Made by a program: the position numbers and the translations under genes. A DNA stretch of 64,000 bases from Pelodera strongyloides (Eukaryota; Nematoda; Chromadorea; Rhabditida; Rhabditidae): contig JAANDG010000064.1 in assembly GCA_036852015.1 (NCBI GenBank), forward strand, positions 62,001 to 126,000, written 5' to 3'. This document shows, piece after piece, positions 39,029 to 50,550 of this stretch. The first letter of the stretch is position 1. Every line of letters starts with the position of its first letter. A model generated the notes under the pieces. That model did no database searches. It had not been told where the DNA came from and saw nothing but the letters and a program-made list of their open reading frames with translations.

Positions 39029-41786
39029 CATCAGATTCTAACACTTATCCTATAGATGGCAATTAATTTGTCATCTTTACAATAGCCAACTCTTCTGAAG
39101 CCTTGCGGAACAATTCATAATAAGCTTTCAAAATTAACAACCCTTGAATACCGCAAAAGATTTATAAATACCGCGTGTTTTACATCATTTGCCTTTCTAT
39201 AGTGTGCACACTAAATTTAGTCTATTCTCCTTATTGTTAGTTTCCTGCCTAAGCCTAAAATCCAAAAAGAAAAGACTTAAAAACAAAAGACTCAAGTTTC
39301 AAAACACAAAAATGAATTTTCACTTTTCTGCAAGGAAAAGTTGTCCAAAAACATAAATTGGGTGCAGACTACGGTAGTCAAGGAAAGGCAATCACTACGG
39401 TATTGTCTTACTTAGAAGTGTAAGAAATGGAGGGAAAAACTCGCAAACAAATCGACATATAATATACTAAAATACACTTTATCTAGATTTTTCATGCCAG
39501 TTACGTTTAAGGGTTTAAGTGGAACATTTAAAGCGAAATGCTAGCCCCTTTGGAAAATTTGCATATGACAAATCCTATGTATCCTATGCTAATTTTGAAC
39601 GATCGTCCACGGCAATCGTACAAAATTAGCATATGATACACAGGATTTGCTTATCATATGTAAATTTTCCAAAGAGGCTAGCATTTCGCCTTAAAATTTT
39701 GCCAAATTCATAGACAATATAACATGCTTGGAAAATACCATTCTACGACCAAACTCTAACTAAGCTTCAAGGGTTTGCAAGTATCCTGAAAATTTACCGT
39801 ATCAGGAGAACTAACAGGAGAATTTTTTTAAATTTTTCATATTATATATGCAGGTTTACGGTAGTATTGACAGTATACACCGAAATTTTGGGATACTTGC
39901 AAACATAAAAAAACAATGAGCTCACTCAACAAATAAGATGCACAATGAAAACACCCATAAATCCACGATTCAAATAACATTTTATCAGACATTGCACAAC
40001 GAAATATATATTTGTATCACAAAACTCCCCCAACCAGGTTTCTACAGTAATTCTACAAAAGTGGAATATTTTTTTGAGTTTTTCCATGTTAATGCTACGA
40101 CCAGATAAGGAGCTAACCAGGTGACTATGATTGATATATATTGATTGATTGTCGAGTGTGTATTGATATGCATTATCGATTCATTTTGCTACAGTACTTT
40201 ATGGAGTTCACATCAAAAGTGTGCCATGTACATAGAAATGAAGATATAAACACTGCATCGTGGATGGTCTATGCGGACCAATCGATAACTACAGTATAAC
40301 TGCTCTCAGGGCTCAGGGGTCCAAATGGATACAGTAGGCTTATGCCCAAGGACCAGATTAGAAACTAGGGTCTTGGAAAGAAACAACTCAGTTCCGTGAA
40401 ATGGTGGACAAAGGGGCGTGGCTTGGACGAAAAATCGATATAACAACACTGATGTGCAGGTAATCAAAAACGGGCTCTCTATAGGAATACTATAGGAATA
40501 CAGTATGAAAGAGCAACAATCAAATGCATGCATGCGGGGTACGGTATGAAATTGATTGCACATGAATATTGAAGGGAGTAAAGTTATATAGATTATCAAA
40601 ACTCATCAGCCTAAACTTTTTCATGCTAGCTCTTGCTATGCTAATTTTTCTAGGTCAGTGTCTTTAATTTGCATACTTTAAAAGTGATCGTTAGGGTTAG
40701 GATAGCATAGCATAAACTACGTTTATTGAAACTACACCTTGGTTTGTTACAGAGCCGCGAACAAACTGCTCAATATAATAATTAATATGTTATCAAAGAA
40801 CTACTAAATATCTATATACTTTCAACTACATATACATATGTGTCTCAATAAATGTCAGGTTACAAATTATGCGAAAAATCTTCACAATTTCGACAAGTAC
40901 ACATTTTTCTAACATAGAATTTGAAAAAAAAATCAATACAAATCTACCGTAAGACAAAAACTACAGTAGGATGAAAAGGCAATATTCTGTAGTAAAAGGC
41001 AATAAACAAGATCACAGACAGCATGGAAAAAATCATGGAATAAATATAAATATAATATAAGGAACATGACTATATTAGTGATAATATAAATATAACACTG
41101 ATAAACTGATGAACAAACAATAATCATTCAAATGATAACACTTTAAAAGAAATAATAAAATAATAAACTCCAACGATAAACCATGAGTATGGCCAGCGAT
41201 TGCTTACAGTTAGAAAATAAAATTAGAATAATTTAGTTGAGTTTTTTGGGTGAGGATTTTGACCAACCTATTAGACAAATGCAAATTTCTGTGTAAAATG
41301 TACCAGGGCTAAGGACACGCCCACTGAATGCTAAAACAATGAAACAATACAAAATTAACATCAATACAAACATTAATAATTATAAAAATACACGCATTTC
41401 CATCAAGCAGACCTTGGATGAGGAGTGACAGAGTACGATCACTGGAGAGACTGCCGACAGACATAGCGAGACGAGAGAGAGTGTGTGGACTAGCGATACT
41501 TAGAGAACTAGCCGTTTGACTACGACACCCCGGGACATTATAGAACAGTCTCTACGCGATCGACTCGATGCCACTGCTCGGAGATTTCGAAACAAAAAGT
41601 TCACTATTGGAAGTGAGTGTGTGTCACTGAGTTGTCAGGACGTGTCAGTGAGTGTCAGGGAGCTGTCAAAGGGGTATGGCACGTGGGTTGCGGGTCAATC
41701 TGTGACCGCACTACAAGGCAACTGTCTGGCAAACCACGTGTCATGCCGCTTTAAAAGCTCCCCGAGTTCCCAGCTCACAACTACTC
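39029..41786. other. Region between BEL-B and the bZIP gene 3' end
   Basis: No coding exon recognised. Contains a family K MITE bounded by TTAA (39528-39694) and a palindromic element with inverted ends ttgcaagtatcc / ggatacttgcaa (about 39772-39905). The AT-rich remainder includes a candidate AATAAA for the bZIP gene (plus-strand TTTATT at 40722-40727), about 1.06 kb past its stop, which is far for a nematode 3'UTR and therefore weak. A MITE end (accacgtgtcatgccgcttt, then AA) is at about 41727-41756. Confidence 0.5.
39528..39694. repeat. Family K MITE, TTAA-bounded
   Basis: Inverted ends aaagcgaaatgctagcccct / aggctagcatttcgcctt and inner arms with cctatgtatcctatgctaat. Its ends begin like family C but the interior is family K, so it may be a hybrid. 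Confidence 0.8.
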
Positions 41787-42344
41787 TCACAAGTCCAGCT
41801 TGAGCATATCGCTGTCGTGCAACTGGGGAAGCGTTGCGTTGGGCGAGACGAGCTGCTCGAGCTGCTTGATGCGTTGCATCATACTTCGATGCGACATCTG
41901 GAAAAATAACGTTTATTTTATTCGTTAAAGTGGTATAACAGCCTGTTTTTGAAACGTACGTTGAATAACTGCATTCCCATGCATTAAGTTATATGCAAAT
42001 GAGCAGTTTAGAGTAAAAAAATAGGTACAGTAAGCTAGAGAGATTATTAGAATATTATATACTTCACACACCTCCATCTGCTTGACCTTGTGCTTGAGTT
42101 GCTGGTTCTCAGTGAAGTAGATCTGAACCCTCTGCTCCAGCGTGTCCATGTACTCTTTTCGCTTGCGACGAGACTCTTGTGCGGATAACTGTAACAATAA
42201 GCGTAAGGCTCAAAAGACCCAGAGTGGCACACAATTGGCATACGCCTTACCTTACCTTAGACGCCTTATAGGAAGTGCTGTTTTAGAGTATATCTTTCTA
42301 AACTACTTGCCATACCGCTTTATTATACCGAGAGAGAGGGAGAA

Positions 42345-42401
<57 letters not shown>

Positions 42402-45400
42402 GGAGAGTGGTAATCCTCAATTGGGAGTGTTCGGAGCTTTAGAGTAGGGTTTGGATCTCCGCTTACCTTGTTCTTGATCTTCCGTCTCACAATTTTGAGC
42501 GCCTCCTCCTCAGCCTTAGTGAGCGGGAGTCGTGTGGGAATGGGGTATCCCTCCTGCACGAGGGTCCTTTTCTCCTCCGAAGACAGTTGGACAGTTCCCG
42601 AGCTCCGAGCGTCCTGGATCCAAAATGAAAAGGTTACGGATCGGGAGTTGAGTTAGTAAGACCAATGGTTTCTAATTATCTTTGTTTCACAGTTCGCGTT
42701 CAAGAGAGTGGATTCCTCAGTGCACGGAAACGTGAACCTCTCAACAAATATGATTTTTCTAGTGCCTTTACCCTAATTCTACCGCGTAACGTACATCATA
42801 CGAACATACAAACAAACCTCGGTCTTCATATGAAACGATGTCTACATATAACTAGAATAACTTCTATGTGCCTACCTGGTCTGTGATCAACTTCTGCTTC
42901 ACTGCCATTTCGTGCATTTTGCTGCGCGTTCGCTGCTGTTGTTGCAGGGCAGCAAGTGCAGAGGGTTCGCATCCGTCCCCCATTTCTCCATCAGAGTCTG
43001 GTGTCGACGGCGTGCCGGCGTCTGAAACAGGCAAGTACTATACTTTTGCTGCCAATTAACATGTCCAAATTTTCGCGAGTTTGTTAGCATGGGGCTTGTA
43101 GGGTGCCATGAAGTTCAAGTCCGGCCTAGCAAATTTTTGAATCTGAATTATCACATTATAGATACCTGTGATACTATGACACCGATACTAAAGTATTACC
43201 AAAACACGATCCCTAAACCAAAAGTTGGCAAAGCATCATACCCTGATCCCAGCACTCTCCGTGTTGCTTCACATGCTGCATGAAGAACTGCGGTTGTTGC
43301 AGGTGTTGCGGGTGACCTTGCTGCCACATCTGGGTGGGGTGCGCGATACGCTGCGGCGGTTGCTGTCCTTGAGCTTGGTTTTGTTGCTGTTGCCCACCAG
43401 GCGACCCTTGGTTTTGTTGCTGAAGTGGCATTTGTGAAAAATGCGATACGGGAGGCAGCGGGCTCGTGCACATCTGAAAAACAGAAGCTTGTTCAGCAAC
43501 AACCTTACCTTATCTTACCTTAGGTACCTTACAATTAGTGGTAAGGTAAGGCAACATATGTAAGACAATATATCTACTCATAAACTTTGAACTAGAAAAC
43601 ATTCAATGCGAAATACTAGTGTAGCAAAGTTTAACATTGAAAATGTCACTATTGATTTTATGAAAATGTCGTTATCGATTGATTCTTAACTCACGGGAGA
43701 ATTGAAGGTCGGGTTGCCACCATTTTGATGTGGTCCAGGCGCAGAAATGCCCGGAGAAGTGTGGAAGGTCAGACCGAAAGGGCTCCTGAAAGGGAAATAC
43801 AGTTAGTTACGGGAAGCAGGACATATTGGGATTTGTGAAATACTTTCAAAACATCCTATTTAACCTTACAGCATTCTTTTATCAAGACTACACATTTTAG
43901 TAGCATTCTAGTAGCCTTTTATGCTCCCAGAAAACGCGTCACTATCCCTTTGGTCACTATCAGTGTTTCTCTCCAAAACTATATCAAACTATGACTGTTA
44001 ATGAGAATGGCTCAGCTCAACACCTGAAAAAAGTTTACGGCAAGCAGTGTGATAATGGCGCGCAAGTTGAGCGCCATACTTACGCCGCTTGGATGCCGCT
44101 TGAACGCCACCACTTTTACTGTGTACTTACCCTGTGCTGCTCGACGGCGAGTGAAGGAATAATCCATTAGGTCCATTGAACGCGTTCACACAAAGTGGGG
44201 AGAATTCCACGGAGAATTCCTGAAAGAAAAATAGTTTAGATATAGAAAAGTTATACCAGTTGCTGCCGACCGCAGCTGCCCTGCTCCGTCTAATATTTTT
44301 CGCTGCAACTGCTCTGCGGCAAGTTTAACTGATCTCAGACATACACACTTGTAATATTCCTAATGCGGAACATTTGATTCGATATGTTTCTCGAGTGGCA
44401 CAATATGAAAGACAATTTTCACTTCAGTTGGATAGCTGTCACTTAGTTTTCGCTACTGTTCACAATTTCAAACACTCATTATCACAAATTTGCAGAGCTT
44501 CCTGTGATTAGTTTAATTACCTTTCATTTACAACTGATTAGAAGTAGTAGTAGTAGTTGGATTTGATCAAGAACTTTATAGTGTACAAGCAGTAGCATTG
44601 TATGAGTCTGACATTTATGTCCCGATAAAACCTAGTATGCTAGAAGTTTTGTGGTTTGGTTGCAGTTTTCGACTTTTGCATGAATAACGAACATAATAAA
44701 TAGCGGATAGAAAAATGCCCACGAGCTTTGCTAATGTTAGCAATATACCGTAACTAACAATACGTAAAAATATACGCTTCTTTCGCATGAAATGCAAACC
44801 ACGTAACACTTGATCGCTTGACAGGTGTCCATACATACTTCACATTACATTTTCATTGCCTTATGCAAAAAAAAAACGTTCAGGAGAAGCATCTGCCCCC
44901 TCTGTTTTAATTACACAGTCGGATTCCCTGAGTCCGCTCCAGTTCTAAGTAAGCTGCATGTCGCCAAAAAAAAAATTTTGAATAAATTTTAGCTCTTTTC
45001 CTCACCTTATGATCTGACGGTGACGAGAGACTTGAAGAAGGAGATACAGAAGTTGATCCATGGTAATCTGAAAGAAAGCAACCAGTTTAGTAATTAGTAA
45101 CTAGTGATTTAGTAATCAACCAATTAATTAGTAATTATTATCGCCTCAACGTGCTCTCGCCCCGGACTTGTATGCATTCGCATTCCAATTTGGAACATGT
45201 TTTGGAAAACGAAATAAATAAAGCCTTAGTGGTCAATCCGGACAATTTCTAATTCTACGTATGGACTTAGGCTCAACAAGATCAAACTAAGCTACTACAA
45301 GTCTTTCCAGAACAATGGAACCTATATAAAATTCTTGAAAACGCTCTCTCTATGACTCGGGCTATTTTCATTCTCATTCACAAGCACAAAGCTCCTACAT

Positions 45401-48400
45401 GTCTTAGCACACAATAACTATCTTTATTAGTTTTCTCGCACCTCTCGCTTTCCTATCTTCTATTCAAGTTTGCTATCAAGTTGCAAGGGAATGCAATGCA
45501 ACAAACAGAAACAAATTGTGTCCAAGGAGCAACACCACCTTTCATTGATAAGCAGGGCATAATAGAGCCCTAGATAGTGCCATAATTTTGTCAAATAGAG
45601 CGAAAATAGACCGCGGTCGGTAATAAAATTGGCGACGGACTATCACCTCGAAAAATCCGAACAGATAAATCTGAGACCATGGACTTTGTTGCCAAAATAG
45701 TTCAGCTTCTGATTTGTCGTTGAACGTCTAACTGTCGTGACAGATATAACAATGAGCTCTAGTAAAAGGTTCAAAACGTAAAAGATTTTACAATTGCCAT
45801 CAATCTTTGAAAACTGGCTCCCACATAATAATCACTACGTTTTCTCGGTCTCAGGTCCAAATTCTATTCTCAGCATCAGATCCTTCCTAGTTTCTAAGTC
45901 TCCTAGTTTCATAGATTCAAGTTCCTCAGCTTCATAGTTTTCTAGTTTCTTAGTTTCCAATCCTACTAGCCTACTAGTCAAAAGAACCTATCATCCAATA
46001 CGTAGTCTTGAACTCCGCGCCACCACTCTTTATTCGCATCATTTCTTATTAGTTCTTAAAGTTCTTAACAACCTTAACCACTTGCCGTTACCCTTCCAAC
46101 TCTGCGGCACTAGTATTTCCTCCCCTTGATTATCAGTAGTCACTAAGTCCGGTTTGTGCCCAAGTGCGCGCTTCACATACACATTTCGTCGACAACTTCT
46201 GAATTCAATCCCAACGATTCCCAAAGGCGCCACAGAAAAGGAGAGAGGGAGAGAGAGTCAAGAGAGCACAGAGAGAGAGAGAGAGATCAAGAGATGGGGA
46301 GAGACAAAGATAGAAAGAGATAGAGATCAAGAGAGAAACACAATAGCAAAGAACACCCAATGACAACACAAATCACAGTCAGGTAAAAGCCAAAAGACGA
46401 TCTTTAAAATTAGGCACTACTACGTTTGAAAAGCAGATAAAGTTATTCCGCAGAAGAATTTTAAGGTCAGACAAGGGAGAGGCCCACGAGAAAAAAAATT
46501 TCCCCAATTTATTTGCAAAAAATGTCCGGAATTTCAGAAATATTGCTGTGAAAACCGCATTTCTTTATGCCCAGAACTCGCAGAGATATGTCACGGCAAA
46601 CAGTTCGGCCAGGTACCGTAGTCAGAAAGGTTAAAATACGTTTTTACCGTTTATATCCATCCTTTAGTATTCTTTCTCTACATAATAATTGTTAAACGAA
46701 TGACGAACATTCCTACCATTATAACAAAGCGTTTTCAATACTTTAGTACCCTAAAAGAGCAAAAATTGATTCTGACTACGGTACCTAGCCGAACTGTTTG
46801 CCGCGAAATATCTCTGCGAGCTCTGGGCATAAAGAAATGCGGTTTTCACAGCAATATTTCTGAAAGTCCGGACATTATTTGCAAGTAAATCGGGGAAAAC
46901 TTTTTTCTCGTGGGCCTCTTCCTTTAAAGGTCGGGCAGGCATTGAAAATTTGCAAAGCGAATTCTTCTACCTTGACACATAGCTATTCAATCTGTTCACC
47001 AAGAACTCACCATGCCTACCCTTTCAAACTAATTATTACTCTCAAGTAAAGAAACAATTTCATTACCGACCCGCAAATGGCATTCCTATGCGTTTAGCAG
47101 ACCAACAAAGCAATAAAGCAAAGCAAACAGCGAACAAAAATGTCAATTAATTATTAATAAAGAACACATGGTTCAAACCACTAGATTCGGCGCCCCCAGA
47201 AAACGGAGGTGTCTAGCAAACACTACCGTTACACTTTGATAAAAGTACATGCAAACATGACTCTAACAATTTTCGGTTCAAATCTCGATGAAAGTACTGT
47301 TTTCAATGGTCGGCACACCCAGAACAAAGGAAGAGTTTTTCTTTGGAAAATATCAAATTGGAAAATCCACAGATTACGAATACACTAATGTGACGGTGGT
47401 ACGCGAAGATTGGCCTTAATAAATCCAACTGCCAAGGGAACGGCAATGGGTCATTATGGAGATAACAAATAAGGCATAGATCGCTTATAACTACTCGGGT
47501 TTTTAAGTTTTGCAATTTACGAATATATAGTTTTTATCGGAGTTAAAAACTCTACACAATGAGGTATACCTTATTTGCTAACTCCACAGTGACCTATGAT
47601 CATACCCTAGTGAGAAGCGCAAAGACCTAAATCAAATACCGTACCGCCCGTACACACAAGTGTGAGTTCGAATGCTCAGGGTGAAATGAGATTTTCTAGG
47701 GGCTAGACATTGGAAAATCGAAAGCTTGACCGCAGTAGGCAACCGAACATCCTTAGGAATTTTACCATACGATAACTAAAAGCCAAATTTCCCGAGATTT
47801 CCTTTTTGTTACTTTTCCGGAAACAGTGTTGTATTCCCTCTTGTTCTACTCAATCTCAATAAACCCACTGCTGCATATAGTTCCAACAATCTCCTACGGG
47901 TCTGGTTTGCTCAGCTTTTGGAGCATCTCCTCTCTCTATCCCTCCCTCCTCTCTCTCCCGAAAAACTTTAATGACTCTCTCTCATCCTCTACCTCTATCT
48001 TCTCTCTCTCATCCTCTAACTCTATATTCTCTCTCTCATCCCCTACCTCTATCGTCTCTCTCTCATCATCTACCTCTATCTTCTCTCTCTCATCCTCTAC
48101 CTCTATATTCTCTCTCCCATCCCCTACCTATCGTCTCTCTCTAATATCAGATTGCTTAGCCTACACTAGGACATGAGCTGAACAATCGGTAGAACAATTC
48201 CCTAGTATTTCTCATGTTGCTCTAAAACTAAAACAACTGAATGAACATCCTACAGGCCATGCATTTTGATCATCTAATTTTAGCAAACAGAAAAATAATC
48301 CAAAAATTAGGAGTTTAATGGAGCCAACCAAGCTTATACTATTTATCGCACAGTCACGTGCAAACATATATGAACCTATGTATACTCGCACTTATGCACA

Positions 48401-50503
48401 TACACATATTTCCATACATTCATACATACGCAAATGCATTACAGATGTATGAGAAAACAAGTAATGTACTCACATAACATAACTGTGCACCTAAAGACAC
48501 CCCCACATCCCACAAATGTTAGCTCAAACTAAAATTAAACAAATGGTTCAAAAAGATATATATTTCCCGTTCATTATTTGTTCAGCAATATCCGTTTTGT
48601 TCACGGAACGAAAAAAGGTGTTTTGTATGTGAAATTGCCACAGTGGCAGCGAGCTGCAAAATTTGCCAATAAAAACAAGACAACTGGCAGAAAACGCCAG
48701 ACTCGCAAAAAAAGGGATAATGTTTACAGTGTGCGAGATTCGAATCAGAAATCTAGAACAAAAGATGGAGCCGGATATGTATTGCATGCATGTATGTGGA
48801 GCTAAATATCCAAAATCATGCAACATACAGAAAATTCAGCCAAAGGTTTTCGTGCTCCGTGTCTGACAAACCATGTTTGGCTTTTCCTACGGAATCAAAA
48901 CCCCATAGCCTACGCGGGAAGTAACTACGATGCTACAGCCTGCAAAACTTAAAACGGCGAAACATAACCTAGTTGTAAGTTATGAGCATCTTATAGGGAA
49001 GTAGAACAAAAAGAGACAGGAACAGAAAGCGACATGAGAGAAAAAGCGAGATGCCGAGAAAGTAGAATATAAAATACCTAACTCGCTCACACTCACCTAT
49101 AATAGGTTTGACATCAACCGGTGTTCCAATCATCGACACCGTCCCGTAGGAACTAGGCATTCCCTGGAACAGATGCGCCGGGTCGCACTGGTCAAACATC
49201 TTGAAGTCCGGAGTGAATGTTGGATCTCCCATGAAATCATCATCGAAAGTCACTTCCATCTTCATCTCTGGATGGTTCATCCTCGAAATCGACCGAATCC
49301 AATCGATATCAGTCTTAGGTAATAAGGCGTAGGCTTAGGCTTAGTCTTAGACTTAGGCTCTGTGCAGGAAAATACTAGTCCTTCAAGACTGACGGCTCCA
49401 ATTCCACGGTCGAAGTTCAGAAAAACGACTGCAGCGAGACAGCGCTACGGTCACTTATTCAGCAAAACTTCACAAACATGTACTTGTTGAAGGTTATGCA
49501 ATAGAGCTTATGACTTGTTGCGAAGAGGTTCTGAGTAGTAGACGACTGGTTCCAGATGACAAATATGTCCTCGAGGTCTTCTGGCTGAGCTACTTGTTGA
49601 AGTGGACAAGGTGTGACTTCTGATAGCCGCACTAGTGCCGCTTCTCCGCCTGGATATATCGGCCTAAGAGGCAGCACCCGTATCAGTGAAAGCGGGCAAA
49701 AAGCCTGATAGTGAGGAAGGAGGGACTTCAAAGGGCATTTCATTTCTGCGCTTAATGAACCACCGTACTTTTGTCTTCGCCGTCTCGACTCTCTCAGTTC
49801 TAGTGATATGAAACAGTATCTTTCTCGTCTCGACTCTCTCAATATTGAGCGTGATCTATAGTACACTAGACGTCTCGACTCTCTCAATATAGAGCATCAT
49901 ATGCAGTATTCTTGACTTCTCGACCCTCTCAATTTAGAGTGTACTGTGAAGGAGCATCCTTGTCATCTCTGCTCTCTCCTTATTTCTGCGCTGACATCGT
50001 GCTATACCGTCTCCCTGACATCGTGACTCTCTCCATATTTCTGTGCTCTACATCGTGATCTGACCCTGACGTCTCCTCTCTCTCCTCATTTCTGCTCTTG
50101 ATCAAGCAACTTGGACTCTGAGTCTGAGGGTTCCCCTACGTCGTTTACTCGCTTCCTTCATTTCTCTAAACCCTCTCAACAATATCACGCCCTCATTGTC
50201 ACATTCTACTCTCTAGCCATCTACACTCTCTAGGATTCCCCTTGTCCCTCAAAGTTTCATATTACCTCAATTACGCTTTCCTTATCAAAATACAAAATGA
50301 AAATTTTGCAAATAAATCAACATGATGCAAAAAGAGAAAAAAGGCCAAAATGGGCCGATTAGGCATGTGAAAAACCGACTTTTACGGAACTACAAAACTC
50401 GGGTGACGGCATTAAGTAAATAGATTAATTTACAGTTTCAATTACAAAGGATTAACAAAGGTCGACGGGTACCTATTACCTATAAATAGGTCCCCTAGGT
50501 CCT

Positions 50504-50550
<47 letters not shown>

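Larger units (their letters stand above)
45068..49096 (-). other. Large bZIP intron between exon b and the next exon
   Basis: 4 kb without exons. Contents: CT/TAG-rich low-complexity DNA (45880-45980), a GA tract (about 46243-46345), a palindromic MITE (46461-46927), a CT-rich 27-bp minisatellite (about 47970-48140) and otherwise unremarkable AT-rich sequence. For transcripts starting at exon a, the intron extends on to 53163. Confidence 0.7.

Noticed and set aside
42323..42447. ORFs across GA/CT tracts (also near 19600, 46250, 51600, 53950, 58000, 61480 and 62000)
   Set aside because: Dinucleotide repeats keep both strands open and give Arg-Glu or Ser-Leu repeats without any domain.
49459..49887. 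142-codon minus-strand ORF with LRESRR repeats
   Set aside because: Explained by the 45-bp minisatellite; no splice partners and no known domain.
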